From assembly GCF_001425665.1 (NCBI RefSeq), contig NZ_LMCX01000002.1, positions 930,001 to 994,000 on the forward strand: a DNA stretch of 64,000 bases. The letters are read 5' to 3'. Within the stretch, counting starts at the first letter, position 1. Each line of letters begins with the position of its first letter. Source of the DNA: Yonghaparkia sp. Root332 (lineage in GTDB: Bacteria > Actinomycetota > Actinomycetes > Actinomycetales > Microbacteriaceae). This document shows, in pieces, positions 38,137 to 48,127 of this stretch. The position numbers and the translations under genes were made by a program. The notes below the pieces were generated by a model, which searched no databases, had not been told where the DNA came from, and saw only the letters and a list, made by a program, of their open reading frames with translations.

Positions 38137-39072
38137 ATGATAGAAGCACGCGCACTCACAAAAAAGTTCGGCAAGCGGACAGCCGTGGACGGCATCGACT
38201 TCCGGGTTCAGCCCGGTCAGGTCACGGGGTTCCTCGGCCCGAACGGCGCCGGCAAGTCGACGACCATGCGCATGATCGCGGGGCTCGACCGCCCGACCTC
38301 GGGCGAGGTGACGGTCAACGGGCGCCACTACCGCGAGCACCGGGCGCCCCTCCGCGAAGTGGGCATCCTGCTCGACGCGAAAGCCGTGCACACCGGCCGC
38401 ACCGCCTACCGACACCTTCTCGCCATGGCCGCGACCCACGGCATCGGCGCATCACGCGTGCGCGAGGTCATCGAGCTCGCGGGCCTCGAGTCCGTCGCCC
38501 ATAAGCGGGTCGGCGGTTTCTCCCTCGGCATGGGTCAGCGACTGGGTATCGCCGCAGCGCTCCTGGGCGACCCGGCGACCGTGATCCTCGACGAGCCGGT
38601 CAACGGGCTCGACCCCGAAGGCGTGCGCTGGGTGCGGACGCTCGTCCGGGGTCTCGCGGCGGAAGGGCGCACAGTTCTGCTGTCCTCGCACCTCATGAGC
38701 GAGATGGCGCAGACGGCGGACCACCTCATCGTGCTCGGTCGGGGGCGGGTCGTCGCCGACGCCACGGTGGACGAGGTGATCGCCCGGGCCACGGGATCCT
38801 CGGTGAGAGTGCGCACTCCCGACCTGGCGAGGCTCCATCGCACCATCGCTGCGGGCGACGTCACCGTCACCACGCTCGATGACGGCGCCGCCGTCGTCTC
38901 CGGTCTCACGCCGACGCAGATCGGTGACGCTGCCGCGAGCGCGGGAGTCGCCATCCACGAACTCGTAGCGCTGAGCGGCTCGCTCGAAGACGCCTACCTC
39001 ACCTTGACCGCCGACGACGTGGAGTACCGCTCCGCGCACGTCACCCGAACCCCTGAGGAGGTTGCGCGATGA
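38137..39072 (+). CDS. ABC transporter ATP-binding protein (drug-export type)
   Basis: The 311-aa ATPase has Walker A (GPNGAGKSTT, near 36), a signature motif diverged from LSGGQ (FSLGMGQRLGIAAAL) and Walker B (TVILDEPVNGLDPEG). It also has an H-loop (LSSHLMSE) and a C-terminal extension typical of DrrA/CcmA-type exporters. It powers the adjacent permease. The TGA overlaps the permease ATG. It is first of four overlapping genes that end with a two-component system. Confidence 0.93.
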   Translation: MIEARALTKKFGKRTAVDGIDFRVQPGQVTGFLGPNGAGKSTTMRMIAGLDRPTSGEVTVNGRHYREHRAPLREVGILLDAKAVHTGRTAYRHLLAMAATHGIGASRVREVIELAGLESVAHKRVGGFSLGMGQRLGIAAALLGDPATVILDEPVNGLDPEGVRWVRTLVRGLAAEGRTVLLSSHLMSEMAQTADHLIVLGRGRVVADATVDEVIARATGSSVRVRTPDLARLHRTIAAGDVTVTTLDDGAAVVSGLTPTQIGDAAASAGVAIHELVALSGSLEDAYLTLTADDVEYRSAHVTRTPEEVAR

Positions 39073-39914
39073 CCGCCGCAACCCTGACCCCCAGCCCCAC
39101 TGTCCGATCGGATGCGCGACTGACGTTCCCGCGCATCCTGCGATCGGAGTGGATCAAGCTCACGAGCCTGCGCTCGACGCTCTGGTCGCTCGGCCTCATC
39201 GTCGCGCTCGGCGTCGGACTGAGCTTCCTCGTCGCATCCCTGGGCTTCGGCATGGAGGGCGCATCGGCACCTGACCCCGGCGCAGTGGTGACGACGGCAA
39301 CGATCGGCGTGTCGTTCGGTCAGCTGATCGCGGCCGTTCTCGGCGTCCTGATGGTCACCGGCGAGTATTCGACCGGGATGATCCGCTCGACCCTCGCGGC
39401 CGTGCCTGCTCGACTGCCCGTGCTGGCCGCCAAGTCGCTGGTGCTCTTCCTGCTCGTCTCCGCCGTCGGCGCGATCACCATGTTCGGATCGTGGGCCGCC
39501 ACCTACCCGGTGCTCGACGCGCAGGGCCTTGCCGTCGGACTGGCCGAGCCCGGGCTCGCGCCCGCACTCGCTGGCGCCGCTGTGTACCTCGGGTTGACGG
39601 CCGTGTTCGCCCTGGGCCTCGGCACACTGCTGCGCTCCTCCGCCGGCGGAATCGCGGCGTCGCTCGGTGTGATCCTGGTTATCCCGACGGTGCTCCCCCT
39701 CCTCTCGCTCGCCGTCGACTGGGCCGATGAGGTCGCGCCGTACATCTTCTCGAATGCCGGAGTCGCCATGGCTCGCCTGCCCTCCACGGAGTCCGTCGAA
39801 GAATCAATCGGCCAGACCCTTCTCGAACCCGGGCTCGGCGGTCTGGTCGTCCTTGCGTGGACTCTCGTCTCCCTTACCCTGGGTGCCATCGCACTCCGCC
39901 GGAGGGACGCCTGA
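39069..39914 (+). CDS. ABC-2 type transporter permease
   Basis: The 281-aa membrane protein has six hydrophobic segments and the ABC-2 signature region LMVTGEYSTGMIRSTLAAVPARLPVLAAKSLVLF between the second and third. It pairs with the ATPase to export a lipid or drug. The start overlaps the ATPase stop. Confidence 0.9.
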   Translation: MTAATLTPSPTVRSDARLTFPRILRSEWIKLTSLRSTLWSLGLIVALGVGLSFLVASLGFGMEGASAPDPGAVVTTATIGVSFGQLIAAVLGVLMVTGEYSTGMIRSTLAAVPARLPVLAAKSLVLFLLVSAVGAITMFGSWAATYPVLDAQGLAVGLAEPGLAPALAGAAVYLGLTAVFALGLGTLLRSSAGGIAASLGVILVIPTVLPLLSLAVDWADEVAPYIFSNAGVAMARLPSTESVEESIGQTLLEPGLGGLVVLAWTLVSLTLGAIALRRRDA

Positions 39915-41197
39915 CGCACGCCACGAACGGATCATCCGGCGCCTCCTCGGGGGCGCCGGATGATCTCGCGCTCCCCCGCCCGCCTGGCACCATCCGTCGA
40001 TACCTGCACCGACACCCGTGGCTCACTGACTCCCTCGTCGCCCTCGTCTATCTGCTGTTCGCCGCGATCTTCGCCGTCGTCGCCGCGGTCGCACCCGACA
40101 TGCCCCCGCTGTGGGCGGTCATCGCACTTGGCGTTGCAGGGGCGCCCGTCGTGCTGCTGCGACGCCGGTACCCCCTCCTCATGTTCGCCCTTGCCAACGT
40201 GCTGATCATCATCGGCTCGGCCATCGGCTCGACGGCGGAGATTCTGCTGCCACTGCTCACGATCTACGCCGTCGGCGTCTACCGCCCCACGCGCGCTGCG
40301 TGGATCAGCTTCGGAGCCGGCTCGGCGGCAGCGATCGTCGCGGGCCTCGTCGCGGCTGCACGCGCGCCGGCGCTCCCGGGCGCGGCTGCGGATGCGAGCC
40401 AAGACTTCGTGGGGGTCTGGTTCAACAACACGGCAACGGCCATCGTCTTCCTCCTCGTGGCAACCCTCATCGGCACCAACGTCGGCAGCCGCAAGCGATA
40501 CGTCGCGGCACTCCTCGAGCGGGCCGCGCAGCTGGCCAGAGAGCGTGACGCGCAAGCGGAAATCGCGAGCGCGCACGAACGCGAGCGCATCGCACGGGAG
40601 ATGCACGACGTCATCGCGCACAGCCTGTCCGTCATGATCGCGCTCACCGAGGGAGCCCGCGCCTCCGCACCCGAGCATCCGGAACGAGCGCAGGATGCCA
40701 TGGGCCGGGCTGCCGAGACCGGGCGGCGCACCCTCGCTGAGGTTCGACGGCTCCTGGGGTCGGTTCGCGGTGACGGCGGAGACCAGCAGGTCACTCGCGC
40801 CCCGCAGCCGGGAGTCGACGAGCTGCCGGCGCTCGTGACCGAGTTCACGCGTGCCGGCCTGCCCGTGTCGCTCTCCATGAGCGGCTCCCCCGTCCGCGAC
40901 CCGGCGTTGGAACTGACCGTCTTCCGGCTCGTCCAGGAGTCACTCACCAACGCGCTCAGACACGCGCCGCAGGCGACATCGGTGAGCGTGTCGCTCACCT
41001 GGACCACCGAGACCGTCGAGGTCGTCATCGAAGACGACGGCCCCACCGCGCCGTCGACGACGGGCGACGTCGGCCGCGGCATCCTCGGCATGCGCAAACG
41101 CGTGGCGTTCTACGGCGGCGAGCTCGAGGCCGGGCCGCGGTCCGCCAGGGGATGGCGGGTCCGCGCGACACTGCCCCTGGAGAGGAGCACATCGTGA
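39857..41197 (+). CDS. Sensor histidine kinase (NarL-partner, HisKA_3 type)
   Basis: The kinase has four to six membrane helices (about 60-210) and a HisKA_3 dimerisation domain with the phosphoacceptor His in EREREMHD-type sequence (ERIAREMHDVIAHSLSVM). The HATPase domain has NALRHA and GRGILGMRKRV. The start is uncertain: the GTG at 39857 overlaps the permease gene by 58 bases, and no ATG/GTG/TTG lies in frame before the first helix. A CTG at 39911 with GGAGG in front is an alternative. The TGA overlaps the regulator GTG. Confidence 0.87.
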   Translation: MDSRLPYPGCHRTPPEGRLTHATNGSSGASSGAPDDLALPRPPGTIRRYLHRHPWLTDSLVALVYLLFAAIFAVVAAVAPDMPPLWAVIALGVAGAPVVLLRRRYPLLMFALANVLIIIGSAIGSTAEILLPLLTIYAVGVYRPTRAAWISFGAGSAAAIVAGLVAAARAPALPGAAADASQDFVGVWFNNTATAIVFLLVATLIGTNVGSRKRYVAALLERAAQLARERDAQAEIASAHERERIAREMHDVIAHSLSVMIALTEGARASAPEHPERAQDAMGRAAETGRRTLAEVRRLLGSVRGDGGDQQVTRAPQPGVDELPALVTEFTRAGLPVSLSMSGSPVRDPALELTVFRLVQESLTNALRHAPQATSVSVSLTWTTETVEVVIEDDGPTAPSTTGDVGRGILGMRKRVAFYGGELEAGPRSARGWRVRATLPLERSTS

Positions 41198-41868
41198 CGG
41201 CGCTTGTCCGAGTCCTCCTTGCCGATGATCAAGAACTCGTGCGGTACGGCTTTCGGCTTATGCTCGACGCCGATCCGCACCTCGAGGTCGTCGGCGAGGC
41301 CGCTGACGGGTTGGAGGCGGTCGAGGCGGCTGACCGGCTTCGCCCCGATGTCGTGCTCATGGACATCCGGATGCCCGGCATCGACGGGCTCGCCGCGACC
41401 GAGAGAATTACCTCCCGTCTCCCGGGCGTTCGCGTGCTCGCGCTCACGACCTTCGACCTCGACGAGTATGCGTTCGGCGCCCTCCAGGCGGGCGCGTCGG
41501 GCTTTCTGCTCAAAGACACCCGACCCGCCGAGCTGGTGACCGCCATCCTCGCCGTTCATCGAGGGGATGCGGTGGTCTCGCCCCGGATCACGGCGAAGCT
41601 CATCGAGATGGCCGCCCCGCACCTCGCTACCGGCGCCCATCGCATCCGGCGCGATGCAGAGGCAGCACTCGCACCGCTCACCGCGCGCGAGCGCGACGTA
41701 TTCCTTCTCATCGGGCGCGGAGCGACGAACGGAGAAATCGGCGCCGAACTTCGGCTGACCGAGTCGACGGTCAAGACGCACGTCGGGCGGATCCTGCTGA
41801 AACTCGACCTCCGCGATCGCGTTCAGGCCGTGATCCTCGCCCACGAGCTCGGCATGGCGGGGGCCTAA
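41194..41868 (+). CDS. LuxR/NarL-family response regulator
   Basis: The 224-aa protein has a receiver domain (LLADDQELVRYGF, phosphoacceptor Asp in VVLMDIRMPGIDG, Lys in LLKDT) and a C-terminal LuxR HTH (LTARERDVFLLIGRGATNGEIGAELRLTESTVKTHVGRILLKLDLRDR). GAGAGGAG precedes the GTG, which overlaps the kinase stop. It presumably activates the ABC exporter operon. Confidence 0.93.
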   Translation: MTALVRVLLADDQELVRYGFRLMLDADPHLEVVGEAADGLEAVEAADRLRPDVVLMDIRMPGIDGLAATERITSRLPGVRVLALTTFDLDEYAFGALQAGASGFLLKDTRPAELVTAILAVHRGDAVVSPRITAKLIEMAAPHLATGAHRIRRDAEAALAPLTARERDVFLLIGRGATNGEIGAELRLTESTVKTHVGRILLKLDLRDRVQAVILAHELGMAGA

Positions 41869-42184
41869 AGGCCGATGGGAGCACTTCACCGAGATCTGAG
41901 AGCTCGCGTCGCTCGGCGGGTAGGTGCGACGCCGCTCGACCGTAGGAGGGCCGGCACGGCGAGGGCGCCGATGAGCACGGGGTGGCCGTCGCGGATGGTG
42001 TCGAGGAAGCCGTGGACGGCGGGCACGAAGCTGCGCAGCCGCATCGCGTCGAGGTCGACGACGTTGACGCCGACCTTGACGCTGATGACGTCCGCCGGCG
42101 CATTACGGATGACCCGCGCCACGACTACCGCTCGAGGCGACGGGCACCCACCGACACGTGGTCGCTTTCAGGTCCGGGGGGGCC
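41869..42184. other. Scar region made of duplicated gene fragments
   Basis: The 316 bases between the response regulator and gdhA contain no intact gene. Bases 41953-41977 match the 3' part of the SDR gene (43718-43742, one mismatch), and 41980-42121 match part of the SGNH gene. On the minus strand these join into one open frame (41886-42122), a chimera of two relics. Confidence 0.7.
41980..42121 (-). pseudogene. Fragment of SGNH hydrolase gene (142-bp duplicate)
   Basis: The fragment is translatable on the minus strand as ARVIRNAPADVISVKVGVNVVDLDAMRLRSFVPAVHGFLDTIRDGHP, matching residues around the Asn motif of the gene at 36790-37956. It has neither the catalytic Ser nor the Asp-His block. 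It is the right-hand copy of the direct repeat that starts at 37178. Confidence 0.85.
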
Positions 42185-43585
<1,401 letters not shown>

Positions 43586-43602
43586 TCAGGGTACCGGTCA
43601 CC

Positions 43603-43614
43603 CGACAGGTGTCG
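43603..43614. promoter_or_regulatory. Palindrome CGACAGGTGTCG upstream of gdhA
   Basis: The perfect 12-base palindrome lies about 70 bases before the gdhA start and downstream of the broken SDR gene. The identical 12-mer lies at 58955-58966 between a TetR gene and an SDR gene. Candidate operator. Confidence 0.45.
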
Positions 43615-43656
43615 TGCACTGCTCGGATGGGACGTCGTCGCGGTCGCCCGCTCGCT

Positions 43657-44684
43657 TCATCGCGAGCGGCGGCGCCCTGGCCCGCGTGCGCGTCGGCCGC
43701 GCGACCGCGCAATGGCGGGCACGGCGAGGGCGCCGACGAGCAGCGCTCCCCCGAGCATCCGTCGACCCGCCTGTCGAGGCCGGCCGCCCCAACCGCCCTC
43801 GACGGTCGCCATCTCAAGCGGCGCCGACTCGAACAGGTTGCCGCTCGTGGCCGGTGCCGTCTCCGTCTTGGAGAGGTGCAGCTGGTCGACGTAGGTCGCC
43901 ATCGACTTCTCGGCCGACTCCGGCGACGCGCGGTGCTGCGCGAGCAGGGCGCGCCCTCCGCTGCCCACCGGCACCTCCGCGCGCGGCTTCCGCGTGCTCT
44001 TCACGATCTCGCGGGCCACGCGCTGCGGCGCATTGACGGGCGGCGGCGCGAGCACGCGGCGGCCGGTGTAGTTGGCGGCCTGCGCGAAGATCGGGGTGTC
44101 GATGACGGCGGGCATGACCGTCACGACGTGAATGTGCTTGAGCTTGTCGAGCCGCAGCTCTGAGCGGATGCTCGCCGACAGCGCCGTGACCGCCGTCTTC
44201 GACATCGAGTACGCCGCCGTGTACGGCTGCGGCACCGAGCCGAGCACCGACGACACGTTGACGAGCACGCCGCGCCTTTGGCTGCGGAACACCCGCAGCG
44301 TCGCCCGCGCTCCGTGCACGTAGCCCATGACGTTGACGTCGAGCACGCGCCGGAAGTCCTCCAGCGGAACCTCGGTGAGCGACCCGGCCATCGTGACCGA
44401 CGCGTCGTTCACCCCACGTCGATGCGCCCGAACGTCGCAATCACCCGATCGGCCAGCGCGTCGACCGCCGCCGCGTCGGTGACGTCGAGCGGAACGACGA
44501 GCGTCTGCGCGCCGAGCTTCTCGCACTCGGCGGCGACCTCCCGCAGCGCCTCCTCGCGGCGGGCGGCGAGCACGACGTTCGCCCCCTTCTTCGCGAAGCG
44601 CAGCGCGGATGCCCGGCCGATGCCCGACGACGCCCCCGTGATGACGACGGTGGCGCCCTTGATCTTCTTCAGTCCCTTTGTCAT
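43657..44684 (-). pseudogene. Short-chain dehydrogenase gene with a frameshift
   Basis: Two overlapping frames make one SDR. The first (44684 down to about 44409) gives VVITGASSGIGRASALRFAKKGANVVLAARREE...FGRIDV. The second continues with VNDASVTMAGSLTEVPLEDFRRVLDVNVMGYVHG, the active-site region YSMSK (AAYSMSKTAV) and a long C-terminus with a hydrophobic helix (GALLVGALAVPAIA). The break is at a run of four C (44412-44415): GTG-GGG-TGA appears where GTG-TGG-GTG is expected, so one base is missing. It is either a true pseudogene or a sequencing error. Otherwise it would be a DltE-like membrane-anchored oxidoreductase. Confidence 0.8.
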
Positions 44685-44887
44685 CCGGCCACGGTAGGAA
44701 GCGGCTCAGGGTGGTGGCTAGCCCCGCGGGCGGCATGCACAGGGTGAGCCCAGGTCTGCGGGCGCGACCCGCCAGACGGCCCCTCTTCGGCGACAATCGC
44801 TCGACCCCGTCGTGAGTTGGTCACTTAGTTGTCTTCTTCGGCGAGACACGTCAACAGATGTCGTGAGCGGCCCCTACTGTCAGGAAC

Positions 44888-45502
44888 ATGGAAGAACTCA
44901 CAGGCTCTGCTCTCCGGGAAAGAATGGGTGCCTATCGCGATGAGGCGTCGTGGGCGGTCTGGGAAACGGATGCCTCGGGCGAGCTCTCGGCCTCAAACGC
45001 TTTCCCGCAGACAGACATTGAGCACGTTCATGGCCGCGCGATGATCGTTTCGCTGAACCCCGCGTCGAGAAAGAACCCGGAAGGGACAGGAGACCACCCG
45101 AACTGGGCCAATTTCCACAGCCCTCACCCACGACACAACGACGGGTTTCTCGCTGCCGCGCTGATCGGGACGCAGTACTGGGGTTCCTACATGACCGACT
45201 TGCATCCCGAAGTGTGGGAATCGAAGTCCGGGCTGGTAAAGCCGGCAAAGGAAGCAATCGCGCAGTCAGTCGATGGCCTCATCGAGCAAGCGCGGTTGCT
45301 CGGCTCGGTCCGAGCAATCATCTGCGTTGGACGAAGATCACACACATCGATCTCGGCTCACGCGGGTCGCATCCATGCCTCGCTCGGACCGACCAGTGTG
45401 ATCGGAATACCCCACTACTCGGGTGCCGCGGCAGCCGTTCACCGCGGCAACGCTGGGACCTATCGTGAAGCTGTTCACATTGCCTTAGGTCTACGGTCGT
45501 GA
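44888..45502 (+). CDS. Unknown protein, possibly uracil-DNA-glycosylase-like fold
   Basis: The 204-aa protein has conserved-looking stretches: RAMIVSLNPASRK (an NPxxS/R element), NWANFHSPHPRHND, GTQYWGSYMTDLHPE, RAIICVGRRSHT and IGIPHYSGAAAAVHRG. The order (NP motif, central Asp-rich block, late HYS) recalls glycosylase-fold proteins seen in other phyla, but this is my inference and no activity is shown. Its TGA overlaps the GTG of the next small gene. It opens the low-GC island. Confidence 0.6.
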   Translation: MEELTGSALRERMGAYRDEASWAVWETDASGELSASNAFPQTDIEHVHGRAMIVSLNPASRKNPEGTGDHPNWANFHSPHPRHNDGFLAAALIGTQYWGSYMTDLHPEVWESKSGLVKPAKEAIAQSVDGLIEQARLLGSVRAIICVGRRSHTSISAHAGRIHASLGPTSVIGIPHYSGAAAAVHRGNAGTYREAVHIALGLRS

Positions 45503-45729
45503 CCGCCAGTGGGCCTGACGGCTCTCACAAGTACCGACTCGACTCGGAAGACACGAACAGTCTCGGAATCGACGTCAACGCGGCGTTATCTCAGGGGAGA
45601 ACGGACGGAGAGGAGTACATCCGGCGCTGGTATGCCGACGAACGGGAACAGGCCGCCCGCGAGTATTGGCAAAGCACCTTTGATTTCTGCGTCAGATACA
45701 ACACGCGCTTCATCCCGGAGAACTTCTAG
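45499..45729 (+). CDS. Small hypothetical protein coupled to the preceding gene
   Basis: The 76-aa, acidic and aromatic-rich protein (EEYIRRWYADEREQAAREYWQSTFDFCVRYNTRF) is predicted helical. The GTG start overlaps the upstream TGA (GTGA), the only good evidence that it is translated. No family is recognised. Confidence 0.45.
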   Translation: MTASGPDGSHKYRLDSEDTNSLGIDVNAALSQGRTDGEEYIRRWYADEREQAAREYWQSTFDFCVRYNTRFIPENF

Positions 45730-45966
45730 CGACGCCGCCTTCCAACTAGATCTCACGTTTGCAGCTGCGGCCCTCGCTAAAGACCACGAGGCTGGCACGC
45801 GTGGCACGGCTACCTTCGCGCTCTCGCCGAACCAGTGCATGGCTCTGGCCTCGACGGGCTGTTTGGCGCAGCCCAGTTCGCGAGGCCGGACGACGGCGAC
45901 CCGATCGTTCTCGCGGTATTCGCGACCCGTGGGAGCGCCGACGTCGAGGCTCGGCATACTGACTGC

Positions 45967-46632
45967 ATGAGCACACCTCAGTCGCCCGGCCTGACGCCTC
46001 GTCTACTGCCCGACTCCGTCGACTCGAGACTGTTCGTCGAGCTCGCGAGCTACGCAGCGGACCTCCTCGAGGCGAGCGCCGCGATCGACCTCGCTTTCCG
46101 ATCGCGCGCCGATGACGGCCCCCTCGACGATGCCACCGGGTTTCTGATCGGATACGCCGCGATGGCCTACTGCCGAACCTACTTTCCGTCCAAGGTGCGC
46201 AGGCCGATGACCGACTACGTCAGCATCCCCACTGAGCACGGTGCCGTCCACGCGCTCATCACCGACTATCGAAATCGGCGCGTCGCCCACTCGCATTCCC
46301 AGCTGGCGAGCACCTTTGCCGTCATCGTGCTGGACGCCAACGGTTCACCGCGGCCGGGTGTCTTCGGTCTCACCACCTCGCAGGTGCTGCCCCCAGAGGT
46401 GCTCGATGCGTGGGCGGAGTTGATCACAGTACTCAGCGATCGCCTCGGCGAGCTACAGAACGAGGTCGAAGCGAGGCTGAACGCGGTGATTGCCGCGACC
46501 GATCGCGAGGAAATTCGCCGGTGGCCCGCGGGCCCCGCTGTTTCCGCCCAGTTTTCGACTGACTTCACGGCTCGAGACTCTCGAAGTCGCTACCCCGACA
46601 CTTGGACCGAGTTCTGGAGCCGAGACGATTAG
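45967..46632 (+). CDS. Hypothetical protein in the island
   Basis: The 221-aa, mostly helical protein includes FLIGYAAMAYCRTYFPSKVRRPMTDYVSIP and LITDYRNRRVAHSHSQL, an arrangement like HEPN-type or Cthe_2314-like helical domains (R...H), but the resemblance is weak. The ATG at 45967 follows an AT-richer spacer; an in-frame ATG 44 codons earlier is possible. It is convergent with the reverse transcriptase gene. The function is unknown. Confidence 0.55.
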   Translation: MSTPQSPGLTPRLLPDSVDSRLFVELASYAADLLEASAAIDLAFRSRADDGPLDDATGFLIGYAAMAYCRTYFPSKVRRPMTDYVSIPTEHGAVHALITDYRNRRVAHSHSQLASTFAVIVLDANGSPRPGVFGLTTSQVLPPEVLDAWAELITVLSDRLGELQNEVEARLNAVIAATDREEIRRWPAGPAVSAQFSTDFTARDSRSRYPDTWTEFWSRDD

Positions 46633-46778
46633 GCATTGTTTGGCTACCCGCCAGATGGCCTTGTGGAGTTCGGCGCGCTGGGCTTCGCGAGTAGTTGGGG
46701 GCATGTCAGCGTACTGAGGAGGGCCCACATCCGAGCGGCCTCCGCAATTTGTTGACCGGGTTACGTCTGAATCAACCG

Positions 46779-47912
46779 CTATGGTCTAAACGGAATCGAT
46801 GCATGCGGCAGCTCCGCTTCATCTAAAACCTTGTTGAATCTTGATCTCCACTCCCTTCCCCGGTCTGGCTCAACTCCGATCGCGAATGATATCCAGCCAT
46901 CGACGTGGTTCACGAATGACAGGACTGACTCGAAACTTCGATGCGCGGCGTGTGCAGCGAGCCCGTACTTCTCGCACCCTCGAATGTGGACGTCGATCTT
47001 CCGGCGATGCTCGGGGAGGAGCCGGACTTGATCATCCACCAGCAGGCCGAGGACAACCCGTCGGGCACCCGGTGGAATGATCCTCGATTTCCTTCGGTGT
47101 GGTTCAAAGCCAGCGCGCCTTACGAGCGCCGCGACGTCGTTCACGATCCTGACGGCACTGTCCCGGTCGAAGTCACCGGGCGCAGACAACATGAGATCGT
47201 CGGAATATCTCGTGTAGACCAGCGAGCGGTGCAAAGCGTAGCTTCCAACAAGCCGGTCTAACCTACCCGCAACTGCATTGGCGAGTAGTCCACTTGTGGG
47301 CCCGCCCTGAGGCAATACTCCCTGGCGGTCAACTGTGTACGCCTTAATTGAGTAGTAGGGCATTCGCCAGGTTGGGCGAACCGCTCCGATAGCGCGGGTA
47401 GCCAGCCGCGAAAGCTCAAATGACAGCAGCTTCGAATAGCCGCTCCGACGAAAAACGCGATAGACATCCGACTCGGTAACTGAATCAAAGAAGTCATGGA
47501 TGTCCATCTTGACCATCCAACGGGAGCCAACGTGTTGATTCGCGCATTGCACGATTCCCACGCCTCGGCGGTACGCAAAGCTTGCCGAATGCTGCGGAAC
47601 TGACCCGAATAGGTTCGAGAGCATCCATCGCTGAACGTCCATAAGGATCGGCTCTGGGGCAGAAATGCTTCTCAGCTCGCCGCTCGACTTTGGCACCGCG
47701 ATTGCGTTGTATGGATCCCTTGACCGGGTAACAACTTCGCGGAGATACGTGTAGCTTGCTCCTGTTTCAGACGCGAGTTGGCCCAGCGTCAAGAGCGGGT
47801 AGGACCCGTGCGAGAGCAATCGAGCCCGCTGTGCGATCGCTGTGTCTACCTCGTCAGATGTGAGCCCGTGCTCGAGAGCACCCTTTCTGAAGAGGTGAGG
47901 AGGGAGAGACAT
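46779..47912 (-). CDS. Retron-type reverse transcriptase
   Basis: The 377-aa RT makes msDNA from the adjacent non-coding RNA. Motifs in order: IAVPKSSGELRSISAPEP (fingers), KMDIHDFFDSV (near 136-145, first catalytic Asp), LPQGGPTSGLLANAVAGRLD (near 200-219), YTRYSDDLMLS (YxDD, near 234-243) and RRKSRIIPPGARRVVLGLLVDDQ (near 273-295), the place of the retron VTGL-like element. The length (about 320-400 aa) and lack of extra domains fit retron RTs rather than group II intron RTs. The ATG at 47912 is preceded by AAAGG; a GTG one codon earlier is possible. The first codons overlap the a2 arm of the RNA. Confidence 0.9.
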   Translation of the reverse strand: MSLPPHLFRKGALEHGLTSDEVDTAIAQRARLLSHGSYPLLTLGQLASETGASYTYLREVVTRSRDPYNAIAVPKSSGELRSISAPEPILMDVQRWMLSNLFGSVPQHSASFAYRRGVGIVQCANQHVGSRWMVKMDIHDFFDSVTESDVYRVFRRSGYSKLLSFELSRLATRAIGAVRPTWRMPYYSIKAYTVDRQGVLPQGGPTSGLLANAVAGRLDRLVGSYALHRSLVYTRYSDDLMLSAPGDFDRDSAVRIVNDVAALVRRAGFEPHRRKSRIIPPGARRVVLGLLVDDQVRLLPEHRRKIDVHIRGCEKYGLAAHAAHRSFESVLSFVNHVDGWISFAIGVEPDRGREWRSRFNKVLDEAELPHASIPFRP

Positions 47913-48127
47913 CACTTACCTTTCGGCCCTTCAGGGTCCCGCTGGACTGGATGGCAATGCCCCGAGTCCCCGTGGGAAAGGCGATTGCCATCCAGTCCCA
48001 CGCGTAGCCACTGATAGTCCTTCGACCGCAGTCAGCCGCGGTCCATGAGTCTGCAGCCGGAGCTGGACTCTAGGAGCCGTCTCGAGGAGACGGCTTCATC
48101 ACTAAGTTGCCTCTCCCTACTCACCTC
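47892..48127 (-). ncRNA. Retron msr-msd non-coding RNA
   Basis: The 236-base element lies between effector and RT. The end arms on the minus strand are GAGGTGAGTAGGGAGAG (48127 to 48111, a1) and CTCTCCCTCCTCACCTC (47908 to 47892, a2), pairing 16 of 17. Inside are an msr-like 9-bp hairpin (48075-48095, loop of 3) and a second 6-bp hairpin (48024-48043). A long msd-like hairpin follows (47944-47998): 15 perfect base pairs extended by GCC/GGC after a one-base bulge. This is the textbook retron plan. a1 overlaps the effector stop codon and a2 overlaps the RT start. The branching guanosine was not identified with confidence. Confidence 0.85.
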
